A stretch of 64,000 bases of DNA from Casuarius casuarius (lineage: Eukaryota > Chordata > Aves > Casuariiformes > Casuariidae): assembly GCA_003342895.1 (NCBI GenBank), contig PTFA01000035.1, positions 4,567,114-4,631,113 of the forward strand. Reading direction: 5' to 3'. Position numbers and translations under genes: made by a program. How positions within the stretch are numbered: position 1 is the first letter of the stretch; each line of letters begins with the position of its first letter. Positions 27,122 through 41,754 of this stretch are shown here, piece after piece. The notes under the pieces are model-generated. The model was not told the origin of the DNA and did no database searches. It saw only the letters and a list, made by a program, of their open reading frames with translations.

Positions 27122-28549
27122 GGAAAAAGGCTCACTACTGTGTAAATAGGTCCAAGATGCAGAATATATCAACTAGGTTCCTCCAGCTCAGACATACTGC
27201 TTTTGGTTTTTCTACCTGTTCTGGAACAGTCTCTTGTGAGCTCTCTCGTGAGGTTTCTACTATCCCTTGAGGAGTGCCAGATACTCCTAATATTCAGCAC
27301 CAGTGTATTTTTACCTTCAAAAAAACATGGTTTATACAGGTAAAAGCATGCTTTGAAGGTAACTGTCATTATTGACTGAGGTTAGTGGTTTTAGACTTGT
27401 GGTCCAGGCTTTAAATGACACAATAATAGTACCTCATCTGCAGCAAAGCAGCATACCAACACCTTGAGAATCAATGAGATCCTACAGTAAGTAGTTTCTT
27501 GAGACACTGCTTATTTTTTGGAGAAAAATCGTTATTTGAAAAGCTGTTGAATCCAATTCTCAGCTTGTGTTTTTCAACCCCGCTCCATTGATCTTAATGG
27601 CTCAAAGGGAATGGAAAGTTTGAGATACTGACAATACAAATCATCCTGTGCAAAGAATACTTCAGATGCAGCAGGCCTATAAAACAGCTCTATGAAATCT
27701 TATGTATAACTGTTAATGATTCTGTTTGAAGATTCCATTGTGTCTTACAAGTCTTTTCACAATCACTTATTTAACATACTCCCACCTTTCCATCACTTTT
27801 TCTCAAACCACCTAACTTATCCTAAAATAAGCTACTTACAATTGCAGTCTCATACAATCAGGACAATTGCCTGGATCCTTGGTTATAGTCAAACTACACG
27901 CAAATAAGGAGGATGAAAGCGTTAGACAGAAGTGACTTAATAGTTCATGTTTTTAGAATTTCCATTCTATAGCTGCTTTGTGTAGGACTGGCCACATTGC
28001 ATCAGCTTAGAGCAGCCCTTGGTTGGGGGGAAGAGACAGCATGCTGAACTTCAGCTCTGTCTCTTAGTGCTTAGTCTATGGAGAAAAATTAAAGCAAGCC
28101 TGAGGAGACAATTGTATAACCTCCTTTTCTGGGTTACCATTTTAGTCGTCAGGAGATAAAGTAAAACCCTTTTTTGATGCTAACATCTGTTCCTGGCACT
28201 ACCCATACACTGGCTTTAACGGAGGACCATTTGTCAATGAAAACAGGAGAGAAGTAACTGAAAAACATCAGTTTTTTGGACCCACTTACTTTGGCAGCCA
28301 ATATCAAAAACATAATCCAGGGTCCACAATCAGTGTAAAGATACCTGATATTTCAGCATGTGTTAGAAGGAGACTCAAATACAGCTGCCTTAGCTTTCGG
28401 TGGCCTGAATGATTGCCCCATTTCAAAGAAATTTGTAAAGATTTAGTAATATCATTCTTTCAATATGAGTAATCATGTAAATATTCTCATCTACAAATAC
28501 TGCAGGAAGGGGTTTTAAAAATAACAGTCCAAGCAGTGCAGTTTTCTAA

Positions 28550-28800
28550 TGGAATATGCTATTAGTGATATTTTAGAGTGTACAATAAATGTTGCATGGA
28601 TCAATCGATTGTCCAATCTGCAGCCTCCTCATTTTTTTGTCTGATGAACAATTTGTTTCCTGGTGTAAGACCTACATCGAATGCAATTATCACTTAATCA
28701 ATCTTGAGCAATATAAAGTGTGTAATGGGCAACTGGATCAATTAGGAGGTTAGAGCGCTTCATCAATAGAGCAGTAGAAGATTATTTTTAAAACTGATCT
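28550..28800. promoter_or_regulatory. Candidate conserved non-coding element with CUX/ONECUT-type site
   Basis: This block contains a 10-bp palindrome caatcgattg (28602-28611) inside ATCAATCGAT (28600-28609), a motif class bound by CUT-homeodomain factors. Several further homeodomain-like cores follow (for example 'gcaattatcacttaatcaat' just downstream). There is no coding frame or repeat signature. Enhancer function is inference from motif clustering alone. Confidence 0.3.
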
Positions 28801-31800
28801 CCTTTTTTTTTTTTATACTATCCACTTTATATGTCTGAAGCAAAACTAAGGTCAGGCCTAAATTATACATGAAACTATTTTACTATCAGAACAGCAGTCC
28901 TAAAATTGAAATTGGCTTATTACTGAGTCAGTCAAATAAAACAAAACATAATATAAACAAATTCAGGGGTATAGTACCATTTTTATTTTTATGCAGTATT
29001 TACATCAAACATTTGTTTGTTCTAATCTACAAACACACTCTAAGCAATTGCCTGGTATCCAAATTCACCTTTCCTACCTAGAACTCCACCCCTTAATTTG
29101 GATAAATGCAGTTCATCGAAGAGTGCTAAAGCAGTCCATTACTACAGAAAGAAAACAGGAGTTGCTGGTGAATTAATTGGAACAAGATATCTGCAATTGC
29201 AGAACATACTATGAAAAATTTCAAGCAAACATCATAATGCTGAATGGGACAAAAGTAAATCATTCTGGAGAGGGAGAGATTTTAAACTAATGCTTTTAGT
29301 GGCCTTTGAAATTGCTACAAATAAGTCTTTGAATGGCTTCTGGAATTTATATTGGCACGATATGGTGTGTCTTTATGTAATGTACTAACTATAGTAATTA
29401 ATCTTATTTTAAAATCCACTGATAACATTTCTGGCGGTTCTTCACTTTGCAGTTATTGCAGTGACACGTTTTTAATGATAAGACATTTCAGACTAAATGC
29501 AAGGCATATATAACTAAACATACGCGGAAATAAACCAAGCGGAAAATGTCACAACTCTGACGTAAACTAGTAAAAGCTGGGGGGAAAAATCAGTGAAGTC
29601 GGCAGCAGCTGTTCTCTCGACCAGTAGCAGCTGATGAAGTGCGTCTTGGGACAACGGGGTGCACAAGGTATCATTGCATGGATCTCATTGAACGCCTGCC
29701 TGTAAGACAATGGGAGTCTTTCCATGGACTTCCAACAGATTTTGAATCAGATCCAATAAATTTTGATATGCTTGTCTTTGATCTGAGGGTCTTCTATCTT
29801 GGTAGTTTGTCGTAAGTTTATTATTTCTGCAAGAATCTAAATATTAGTCTTTCCATAGCATGCTTTGGGTGGCATTGAAAAATCTCGCCAAAAGAAAATT
29901 TTTAAAACTCAGTATTATGACAGAGAAACTTTGTTTTAAGGTTTGCAAGTATGAATTCCAGCACATATTTCACAGATGACTTCTGTAGTCCTTTTATCAT
30001 TTGAATGTGAATGTAATGTAAAAAATAAGGAAGTACTTGAGGTTTTTTGCTTGTCTCACATCATTTTATTCTTCAGTATGCATACATAAAGGGTTTGGGT
30101 AACCATATATTAAAAAAGGAAAGGCCATACATAGAATTGCTTGATTATTTTTCTTTTTTCTTTTTTTTTTTTTAAATAATTTGCAGTCATATGGTCTTTC
30201 AAACAATATGACAAACAGATGCTGGGTCTCAAAATCATCTTGAAAGCCGTTCTTTTGGCAGCAATTCCAGCCAAAATCCTTTGGAAATAATAGTCACTTA
30301 CCTGCTCAAGCCAAGTTGCTTTCTACAAATTTTGAGCTGTTGTTCAGCTTTGAAATTAGATTGCAATGTGATCCTCTAAAAATTGTCTTTCTTTTCTATA
30401 AAGAGCTCCCATAGAAGCTTTTATAAAGCTTTCTCTCTCAACTCTTAGGTTACACAGCTAGTAAATTCTCCAACAAGAAGGTTAAGTGTGGAATTAATTT
30501 AGAGAGAATTTACAAATTTGAATCTTTCGTTCCCCTCTTCTAAAGTTTACATCTTTATCATAGGTTTTGCTAGTAGCATTATATCACTCCAGAGTAAAAG
30601 CTCGGGAGGTATGCCAGGAAGGGTAAGGAAAGTTGCTCTGATACGCTGTATGAAAAATACAGAAAGCTGGTAATACACAAGAGATGATCAGTTTAAGAAA
30701 CTATATGAGCAAATGATATTTAATATGAGAATAACAATAGATCTGAATGGAGAAAATGAAGTGAACAATATAGAGGGGGTTAGAGCTGTTTGCTGTCAGG
30801 ATGAGTAGGATAAAAAGATTACTCTTAAATACATAATATAGCAAGTTCTAGGAGAATGTAAAGGTATTTTATAGTTCCTGTATGTTCTGGATGGTTAGGT
30901 GTGAACTGAGCAGAAAACATTAAATAGGTTGTAGTCCTCAATAGTACTAACATTCAAAGCTATCTAGAAAAGCTTATGAAGATATAGAAATCACCTAAAA
31001 GTTAGGGGATCATTTCGAGGATCAGGTGCCTCCAAGAACTTCTTTCAGATATTATTAGGTCATGCTGAAGGATTACTACCCAAGGTATATTTGAAGAAGG
31101 GAGGCATAAGCCCTGTTGTCAGGTTGAGATGGGAAAAGCATTCTTTACTTGCTTTTAAAACACCCTTTTTCTTTTCAGTTTTACACCTGAAAGCCTGAGA
31201 CTGAAGCTGGCTAAATAAATCTCATCTCTGTTTTACTGTTAAACCTGTCCGTTGCTGGATTATCTGGATGCATTGGGGAAAACGTACACATTTCTGCTGC
31301 TTGCAGGCACTGAATTCAGCAGAGTGGTGTTCACAGTCAGTGCGGGGTCTGGTGTCTGGGGCATACGCAGAGAGGCTGGGGGCTGACGGTCTGCCAAGAG
31401 TTGAGGCATGGGCTGAGTAGCCAGCCATTGCCTTTTGCCAAGAAGAGACATCAGCAAAAGCAGCAACATGCCCTTCATGCAAGGAATAAGAGGTAGAGGT
31501 TCTCCGTGATTCCTAGTCAGCCCTGAAGCATCACGGTCCCCCAAATAATATTACTAATTATTGAAAGAAGGGATGTTAATTACAAATATCAGTACACTGA
31601 GAGTAGAGAATTGAATGCCTTTTTTGCCCTAGCCACTGTTCCCATTTCAGATTATGATAGCCTGTTCAGTAATACTGAATCTAATCCATTCACCGCAATA
31701 TAATAATACTTGTTATAAGTTTTTCCCCTTACTGTGTTCCTTAGTATGTTGTTAGGTAGCCAGAATTACTGAAATGTTCAACAAGAAGAAAAGGTAACCC

Positions 31801-34651
31801 ACTATGGTGAATGTGGCACTTTATGCATCACATGGCCATAGATTGTGTAATGCATTCCGTTGTATGTGCTTTTTGTGTGAAGAAAATATTAGACAACTAG
31901 GCACTTTAGAAAGAAAAATGACATGACTATATTGATAAGGAAATGAAAATGAGTAAATTATAAATATTAATTTTCATATACAAACAGAATTAATTTAAAA
32001 TACTCTCATGCATCTGTAATAAAAATATACACTGGCTCAGAAACATAATGCTCCAGAAAGATTGGTATCATATATTATAGAAAAAAGCCAGCTGGATTCA
32101 AGGTTGAATTAGTTATATATACTGATTTAAGCTTTTAAAAATGGTTTTAAAAATACATTTACAGAAGCACAAAACTCTTTTCTTTTTAGATTGCAGTGTA
32201 ATGAAAATATGACCTGCCAATTAATTTGCAAAATTACTGTAGGAGTAGAATCCTGAAAGTATTAGTATTTCAGAATAAAATATTTCTCTAAAGATTCAAA
32301 ATGACAGTAGCTTCAGTTTTGAATCATATATTATCCCTGCCAATATAAGTTTATTCATCTGTAGACTCAGTACTAATAGGAACATTTCAAACAAAGATAA
32401 ATACTTGGAAGAAAAAGCCTGCTTCTTAAAATGAGAAACACTGTGTATTACATTTAGTTTGTCAAGGAAATTATGACAAATCATTTTTAGCTCAAAGCAG
32501 GAAAGTGTGATTAAGTGATCTGAAAAACTAGTATCAATATCCATCCTAATTACTTTCCTTGTGATTGCATAGTATCTTCTGAAAGCATAGCTTAGGCTAT
32601 AGTCAAATACAAATGCAATAATCAACATTTTCAAGGTAGGCTAGCAACAATACCTAGGCAAATAGCCTGGTTTTTAAAGGCTGCATCACAGTTTTCATGC
32701 ATGCCTATATGTTCTTACCACACAGGCTATCGAAATGTATCTTTCCTTTTGCCCTCAAAGGAGTCAGATTTGTTCCCAGAGGGGATGATTTTGGAAGATA
32801 CTTCTAAAGTCACAGGCAGCTGTTGAAAAGACTTGGCTTTCTATTCCTCTTTAATTGATGAAGGATAGAAAAGGGTCACCAAGGGGATCAGTAGCTTCAT
32901 GTTTAAAATTGACATTTACCAAGCCAAAAAATAGAGGTGGAAAGAAGATCTGACTGTTTTCTATAAAAACTTCAGGGATAAACAGTATGGAGGCAGAAGA
33001 GCTATTTAAGATGATGAATGATGCTGGCATAAGAACAAATGAGTATATAGTGCCCCTGAATAAATTTATGGTGGAAATTAAGAAGAATTATGAATGGAAT
33101 AAGCTTCTGTAACAGCGATCTATAGGAGCAGAGGGGACATGAGCCTGTTTGGTATTAGAATGGAGTTTACTATTTGCAAACAGTTATTTGATGTGCTTGT
33201 CTGTGATAACTGATTGGATGACTCTTCTACATCTCGTGCGTCTCACCTTGTCCTTCTGGAGTTTCACTCTACCCAAAGAACGCAGCTGCCTCAGGAGACG
33301 TAAGCCAGGAGATAGTGGCAATTTTTTAGCTAGTTTGAACTTAATGATCTCAACTGTGATGAGGCTTTGAGTTTAATCTTATACTTGATAGGTAAAGGAC
33401 GAAATGATCTAAGCATCAAAGCCACATGTGCCTTCTGTGACAAGTATTTGTTGACAGGTGTGTTAGTATATCTTGCATCAGTCTTGGGAAAGAAGGTGAC
33501 TTTCATCCTTTTAGATAAGAAGTGTCTCAAGAATTTGAAGCTGAGCATTGAAACCATATTAAGTTCACCTTAAACAGTAAATGTAATTAAGCAATGGAGA
33601 TGTTTAGCAATAGGAGGAACCCACTGAACTGTTAAAAATAAAAATAGATGCCCAAAATGATGTATTTTAATTCAGACTATCAGGTACATCTTACGGAAAA
33701 TGTATAGAGCAGGTCAAAGGAGAATTATAGTAACCATGAGTTTCTATGAATCTTTCATTTTTAGTGTTTGTGAATATCTTCTCAGATACAATATATTACT
33801 AAAATAGGTGCCTGATTTGCTTATTGTTTCTAGAACTTCATCTGGTACTGAGGTAGTTGCATCCCAATTCTGAGAAAGTTTTAAGATTTATTTTTCCCTG
33901 AGCTTTTTATATCTCAGTTTTCCAATATGCAATGAAAATGTTGCCAGATTTATAAACACTTCAATGTTTTGACCAGCTACAGCTATATTCATGATATAAT
34001 TTTATAACTGTGAAATTATAGCAGAATACCTGAAACAGATTCACTAAATTTACTGATGTATGGTTTCCTGGAACATCTCTAGTGCTGTACCCTTCATTTG
34101 ATTCAGAGGTATTGTGGACAGTCTCTAGAGAGGATAAGACAGTGCGAAAGCATCAGTTTAGAAAAGATATGGATTACAAAAACACAAAAGGGTAAAAAGA
34201 AAGAAACTGTGGTATTTGGTAAGCCAGGATAGTACTGTCGTCTGTGATATTTTGATGTCTTTCTAAATGTCATTTATTAGAAAGTCTTTCACTGAGGAAT
34301 AACTTTCTTGTAACTGTATTTCTCTAGTCCCAGTGGATTAAGACAAACTAACTCAGTACAACCATAAATGTCCTTTGAACTGTGATGCCACGTCAGTTAG
34401 TACTGCATGTCAGACTATGCTAAATTGCTGCATTCATCTAAAATTAAAGAGTTTCTTTAACATACCAGTTTATAGTAAATAGAATAGTTTGCTTAAATAA
34501 GAATGTCAAATAACTTAATATCCTAACATGGAGAAGTATAGTAGTACCCAGTGAGGGGCCCTTTTTGTGGTGTGAAAGGGATTCATTGATTTTCAGTCAG
34601 TGTTACAACTAATTGCCCATGCTTGGTCTATAGTTAACATAGCTACCACTC

Positions 34652-34668
34652 TTTTTTTTTTTTTTTTT
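34652..34668. repeat. Poly-T run
   Basis: Seventeen consecutive T residues. No retroposed gene body was recognised on either side, so it is not evidence of a processed pseudogene. Confidence 0.9.
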
Positions 34669-37600
34669 GTCGTTTTTATTATTTTTTCTTCCTATTTTCA
34701 GGGAAGAATGCTCTTTAAACACACACAATGCATGACTAAGTGGCGTTTGTTGTTGAGATTCTGTTAGATTATGTTTTATCTTTGGTTAGTTCTGAAGCTC
34801 TGATTTCTGGCGAAAGTTGCAGGTGTTGATTTTAAGAGAAGATGGTCTTATCTGACACTCCTTGAGCTACTTCACCAGAGCTGTCAAACCTCTCTATTCG
34901 TGCATTGTCACTGAAGGACTCTTGGCTTTCAGCTTGATTATCTGGAGCCAAAATTTAGCAAGATTTAGGACATGCTGCAATATTTACCTGTGCTTCTGGG
35001 AGGATATTTAACAGGGAGATGGTTAAGAGAGCAGAGAGATCGGTTTAGAAACTGTAAAGGACTTCATGCGATACAATTAATTTATATACTGGAGATGGCA
35101 CTATGAGGAAGAGTATAATTGGGCTATGAAAACATTTGGGAAATTTGTTTTTTTGCAGGAATTTTATTTTGCAGGATTTGGAATTATATGTAATCCAGTT
35201 AAAATGTAAGACAAGTAAAATAGAGGTAAAAATAGAGGTCAGTTTAATGTATGTAAATTACATATTCACTTTGCCACACATGAATTTAAGTAGAGTTTGA
35301 GACTTGAACTGTCTGATTTGGTGATCCCGTCTAAATAATCATGAAATTCTTCAAAGCTGATTCCAGGGAAGACAGTCCATCTTAGTGAGCCTTTTATTTG
35401 AGAAAAGGGCTAGCAGAAGTTACTCCTTTTTATATAAACCATTTAAAATACATTGCATAAAACATACTAACTGGTAAAGTAGACAATCTACTGAAAGAAA
35501 ATAATGCACTATGTGAAATAAACTGAGGTAACTTCTTCTAAAGACCAAGTTAAGCTCCTAGTTAAAGTTGCATAATTCTAGCTTAAGATAGACTATATAA
35601 AGAGGGAGAAATGTGAGGTTATGTGGCAGGTTATCAAAAACCAAAGTGGCTGTACGTCATTTGGGAGTTCTTTTTACTTAAGTAATAATTTTTCAAGATT
35701 CAGACACTAAATTTTGTTAGTTTCTACTAGAACCATTTGTATAAGCTATAAAATTACTTCTGAAAGCCAGTTCTATTGAATTTACTGAAGAAATGAATAA
35801 TTACTCCACAGAGGTGAATTTATCTTTTTCTGAAACAAGTTTACAAAATAGGGGTATTTTGCTAAATTTAACTGATATAGTCCTTAGCTGGTAGCTGCCC
35901 ACTGACAGGACTAACTCTTCTCAGTCAGATATTGCTAGATCTTTAGGAATAACTTAAGCATTGGTGAGACATGTACCAGCCTTCGAAGGTCTAAGGGATC
36001 TATTTTGTTGATATAGATGTCAATGTAAATGAGTGGTGCAGCCTACTGATGTCAATAATTTAACAAATTACCAAATTATAAATCCATTTAGAGAATGCTG
36101 CTACACCTTTCCTCCAGCCAGTTTGCTGTCAACCTGTCACACAAGGAGACAGGTCCTTGCTCAAGTCATGTCTCTGGTGTGATTTAATAGCTACGCATTA
36201 AGTGGCATTTGTGGTATGGATAGAGGGAATTAACCCTCAGTCTAAAGAACAGAAATTGTATCCCCAATTAATCAGTAGGAGAATTTTGCCACAGGGAGCT
36301 GTTTGACTGGTTGATGTGTTCGTTGACAATCATAGTCCTGTTTCTGTCATGTAATTTACATCATAAATCCAAATCACTTCACCTTCTACACTGCTGACTG
36401 CTAGATAGTAGCTTTCCTACACACTTCTATGTACAGTGCTGGTCTGTGCTTTTGGTCCATTGCATCAATGTCAACCAACAATTGATCACATAACAGCTTG
36501 TATATCCGTTTCAGTGGCTGCTTCCTCAGACTTAATTGCTGCTGAGTATGGCTTGGAGAGGTGCACAGTATTGAGCAGTAAGCACAGCTGAAACTGGTTG
36601 GGTATCTGTCGAGTAGCGTGAACTGTACAAGCACTTCACTAAATCGAACTCTGCTGTCTAAAGAGGACCATAACGTGTGTATGATCTCTAGCCTTTTGGA
36701 AGATTTGTTTGACAATAACACTTTCATTTTCTCTGTGAGACCGATCTATAGCACTATTATTTAATGGATTAGCTCATTTTAAAAGTGTAGCTGAGATTTT
36801 TGTTCCTATTTAATGAAGATCAAGTAGACGTGGATTGAATTGAAAAGCTTAATAGCTTTGTATTTTTCCATCACAGTTCTGAAAACTGTGATATTCGTAT
36901 AGTGTACAGGAGACCCTAGGCTTGATACACAAACAGATGTAGCTCATTGTAACTATGAGCCCTGCTCTGCCCTTCCAAATAGTGGAATTAAATGCTCTGA
37001 ATAGGATTCTAGTTTGTCTTTATAAAACAGTTGGAAAAAGTTAAGTGCATAGGACTAGTTCCTCAGAAACATCGTGAGAGCAGTGGATAACCTAAGCTGA
37101 CCAGGAGCTAGTGCCCAGGAGATGGATGGTCTGCCAGCTGTGCGGTGGATAACATGTCTGACGACTGATCAGAAGATTGTTTGATTCCTGCCAGGCTTGA
37201 ATAACTCATACCCAGCAGCAGTTTGATACCTGTAACTCGGAGCTTTTGGACACTCACTTGAGGAGATGTGCTCCTCTGACAAAACATCTTTTTCCTATTA
37301 AACAATGAAAAGACTAATGCTATTATCTTAGTTACATCTGCTTTCAAACCCCCATTTTGAGGGATTTTGAACAGGCACTTGAAAGTCAGTATTACTGTAT
37401 TCTTGAATTACAGATCAGTCAACCCAAAGCCTTACTTATGCAGAGTATCTGATTGTTACTGTATCTGGTTAGGCTGATATCTATCATACAGGAATCCCAT
37501 TTATGTGGTTATACAAAGTATGGCTGCCAACCTCTATGTTTAAATAGCAATGCAGTATAGTTTCAGAGTACGAAAATGCTTTCACCTGAGATTTGAACAT

Positions 37601-39420
37601 CTCTTGCCGGAACAAAATATGTACTTTCTCAGATTAATGCTTAGTATACATAGAGAATTCAAAATAGATAAAATGGTAACAGGGTCCTGTTTCTGATCTG
37701 TACAGGAAATGACTCATTCTTGAGAGGCACATATAACACTAGCTCTCCAGAGAGGAAAGGACAGTTATTGATTTGATAGAAGTGTTAAAACTATCTACTG
37801 ATTAAACTGAGGTTTAAGAAATCCATGAGACTGAGGGTAGAGGCTTGAATGTGAATAGAACCATAGGAAAGATTGGGGTACCCTAAATTAAGACCTTTTT
37901 CCATGGAAGCAAAGTTAAAGGATTTGGAACTGCACTTTTCTAAGCTTAGGTGTCCTCATAGTTTCATAGTGGGTGACAAAAAGACATAGCAGATATGAAA
38001 TATAATTAAATATAGAATAAATATACGGTTTTCCTTTTATTTTTTACACACCTGTCTCTAAATCTGTGGTAGCTGTATTGTCTGTGTTTGAAATGTTTCA
38101 ATACATGCTCTCTTCATTTTTGCCCTAAACTTCATCTGCTGTTTATTCCCATTTCTGGGATAGCATTTCGCTACTAAACATGTGCTGAAATCAAGGTAGT
38201 AGTCTGTTCTCACTAAGCCTGGAAGCATACGTAATTCTTAGTGGAAGAGTATTCTTTTATGGTTAGTACCACGAAGGTGCATAAAACTGTATAAGAGCTG
38301 GCAACACAGAGAGCTGGTGTGGAAAACACATTGTCTAGTGACTAACACTAACCAGAGGCTTCCTGTTATGCAGCAGGATAGATGGAAAGGCTCTCAGTTT
38401 TTCAAGCCTCTTTGATGATTTGCTCTAATTTAGAAGTTAAAGTTTTATCAGAGGTGTTTTATGCATATGGCAAAATACTATATAACCATTACTTTTCTTC
38501 TCTGAGAATAATGGTAGTATCGTAAGTGGAAAATCCGTGTGTTTGAATTCCAGCATAAAAAGTGATTTTGACACTGAAGATAATGTGGGATGGTGATGAA
38601 AGTCAGTTGTTCACATTCCTAAGAGCTAACTTTCATTGCACCTTGTCAGGACAATCAAGTTGCTGTTATCAACTGATCTGTAAGGCGATGCGTTTTCCTG
38701 ACCTGTGCCCTGTAGTCTCCTCAGGTAGTGGTTCACAGGTAGGACTCTGATTTGGAGCTCATAACTATGCTGATGCTGATGTAGAGCATACTTTAATACA
38801 TATTGTAGGAAAGAGCTTCTAAGGGGAGTTTTGTCTGATTCTCTGTTAGTATGTTGTCCAGCTAATGTTAAAAATAACTGTATTTCCAGGGGTTGTATTT
38901 GTTCAGTCTACTACCATTCTGGAATGCTGTAATTTTGTAATTTTTATACTCTTCATCCTCTCTGATGCCAGACCTTTGGCACAGCTCCAGACTATATGTT
39001 GGCTTTGTACAGTCCTCGGCTTTTTAACTGCAGGTCTCACAACATATGTCCTATTTTTATTTCCCAAGTGTACTGTGAGATCTGTGTATTAAATTGGGGT
39101 GAAGAAATTCATGTCCATGAAAGTACTATACCTTTACACTTTCTATTTTCCTTCTGAAATATTTGCTGAAAAACGTTTTTTGTCATGCTCGGCATCAGCA
39201 CAGTGGACCCTCTGTGCTTGATTATTGACCTGTTGACGTTACTGCAATAAAATCATGAGGCACACAAGCCAGTGCAAAATTAATTAATCTGTGAAGGAAG
39301 GAACTAGAGCCATTAAGTAATGCATTTTGTTAAAGCTTTTAGGGATACCATTTGTTCCAAGCTGAGAAGAAGCAGCCTCCCAGAAACCTAAGTGTAATTT
39401 CAAAGAATGAGATGTTATGC

Positions 39421-39545
39421 AATAACATTTCGTATAAGATTAAATATGAAATAACATAATATAAAATTGAATACTATGAAATAATGGCTTTTAAAAATGA
39501 ATATGAAAATGAATATGAAATAAAATAACATATAAATAACATTTA
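39421..39545. repeat. AT-rich degenerate tandem repeat
   Basis: A unit close to 'aatatgaaataa' recurs with spacing and sequence drift, ending in two adjacent 'gaatatgaaa' units. The block is nearly free of G and C. It also leaves an open frame on the minus strand (39624-39415) that is a by-product of composition. Confidence 0.65.
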
Positions 39546-41734
39546 AAGATACTAAGTCAATGCCTGTAACATCATTATGTAGAAAGAAACCTACAAAGGT
39601 AACAGATTCTGAAGTCACATTCACACTTTATCAGGAGAAGTACTGAAAACTTGGAACAACTACTCTAGCTCATGAACACTAATCCTGACATATATTTTTG
39701 TGAGATAGTTAATGGACAGGGAAATTCTGGCTGACATAAGAGCTTTCCCTTAGATTTCAAAGTGAGTGTAGCAGGATTTAGATGAAAGCCTGTAGCATTT
39801 ATTATGAAAGTGTGATTTTTAGCTTGAAAAAGGATTCAAGACACTTGCTGCAAAGGATTCTTCCTCTGGTCTGTCAGTTTCTTCCGTATCTAGGAAAAAC
39901 ATCTTTTTTCATCCTTTACTCCACTGATGTCCTCAGACTCCTGATCCAATTCTGCTAATATAGAGTTTTTGGGCAACATTTTGCCCTCAGGAGCATCTGG
40001 GGTAATGGCTTTGTCTTCACTGAGCTAGAATAGATGCAACTGATTGGAAACTACTAGTGCCAGTTTTTCTCACGGGTATCAACATTTTGTTGCTAGAAGA
40101 AAAAAAAAGAACAGTTAATTTGTTAATCAAAAAACAAACTAAATTATGCAACCCAGTGTAAATTCCTATGGTAGCAGGTGTATATAACAGGAAGGTTTAC
40201 ATATTCACTTTCTGAAGTTCTCCTGCATCTTACTGACTCAGGCACAGCCACAGAAGAGTTTTGCTGAGTATTACAGTGCCTAAATTTTAGTGTCTGGCAA
40301 TATAGTAGAATCTGTTCTCCAGGCTAAATGCAAGGAAAGAATCTGGACATGAGAAGATCCACAAAGCTAGTATAAAATGCTAGCCAATAAGAAGAGCTAA
40401 GGAGAGAGAGTTTTACTGGGTTGGTTTGAAAAGGGATACTTGTGTAGATCTTACGTCTAACACACTGGGCTAGTTTCCTTATCATCCCTCCATAGATTCT
40501 GAAGGGAGAGCATCTGTTCAAAGCATCTGTTTTGCTCCGTTGAATGTTAAGGGTAGCAAAAGGAGGCTCCTTGCCTTAAACCAGTTTCCATTAAAATTCC
40601 TTCGAGCATCTCGAATCTACACAACAAATTTGCTCCCATAACTGCATGTCTGACTGGACTGGTTCTTCCATGACCAAGAGACAGGAAAGAGTAACTGTTC
40701 TATTCTATGTTCATTCATTTACAGAGTGGAAAAGTTGGCCTCAAGCTCTGTCCAAATTGGAAAAGTGGTTGATATATTCCTGTCAAACGTTCACAAATGC
40801 TTAACCTCAAATATTCTCTGGTTCTGTTGGGTTGCTCCAACATCTGTGGTACATGTTTTTCAGAGAGAAATTACGAAGTAGATATCATAACCATATGAAC
40901 ACTTCCTTTTCAGCATATGCTGATTGTTGTATGCTTTGGTGTACCTTTGTGAAGAAATTTGAACATTTAAATATGAAACATCACATCAATACAAAAGTTG
41001 TGCTAAATTAGCAACTTGCCATGTTGCAGTCCTGTTTTCTTTTCCTTTTTCTGTCCTCTTGCATTGTACTAATCCTATAGTTTCAACTTGTCTCCTTTCA
41101 AGGAACTCCAAAATTATTTATTCTGGATGGTGGATGACAGAAATCCTCTTCAGATATCTAAAGCATGACCTTTTAATTAAATCTTCTTCCCTTCCTATAG
41201 AATGCAAGGAGCTGACTTGTTTCATCATTTGGTTACTGTTGCCAAACACCTCTAGCATACTGGTTTAGATTCTAGAACAGACAATACTATCATGTTTCAT
41301 TGAAATTCAGGGTTGAAGTTTTAGGAATAGAAGAAAAGGTAAACATGTGCTAGGTCATACTAATGTATGTATTTCAAAAGAGAATATTAACCTTTAAAAA
41401 TAAATACAAAAGTATTCTGATGAAGAAATACACCTCATTTCATTGCAGGCTATAAGATCTTTGCCACTGAATTGAGTGATAAATTTGAGAACAGTGAGGC
41501 TAGGACCTCAGTGGGTGTAATGTAATTTAACTTTCATTTGTTAGAACTGTGCTTTTCTTTCCATGCTAAAGTCAATCTACTTAATATTTATTATTATTTC
41601 CACTTCCAAGCTCACTAACAGCCACATGACAATTGTAGCATGAGCTAGGAACTTCTGGAGAGGGGGTTTAACAGAGCTGGGGCTTAGGCTTTGCACCATA
41701 CCTCTGCAAGCTTGTAGATTAGGGGAGCTCAGCA

Positions 41735-41754
41735 CAAGCAAAGCAAAGCAAAGC
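41735..41754. repeat. (AAAGC)n pentanucleotide repeat
   Basis: About four consecutive units of a caaag-type pentanucleotide. Confidence 0.85.

Larger units (their letters stand above)
25631..28549. other. Intergenic DNA, no gene seen
   Basis: No gene supported. It contains a MIR/L2-like scrap near 25880-25960 and a C-run/A-run junction at 27102-27121. Open frames are short. Confidence 0.55.

Noticed and set aside
31222..31544. Two overlapping minus-strand frames in slightly GC-rich sequence
   Set aside because: Two frames open at once, and neither has a recognisable motif or splice context.
32296..32634. 112-codon minus-strand open frame
   Set aside because: Composition dominated by Leu, Ile, Phe, Ser and Lys as expected from AT-rich DNA; no domain.
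34621..34740. Poly-T run as the tail of a processed pseudogene
   Set aside because: No coding relic recognised on the adjoining side in either orientation.
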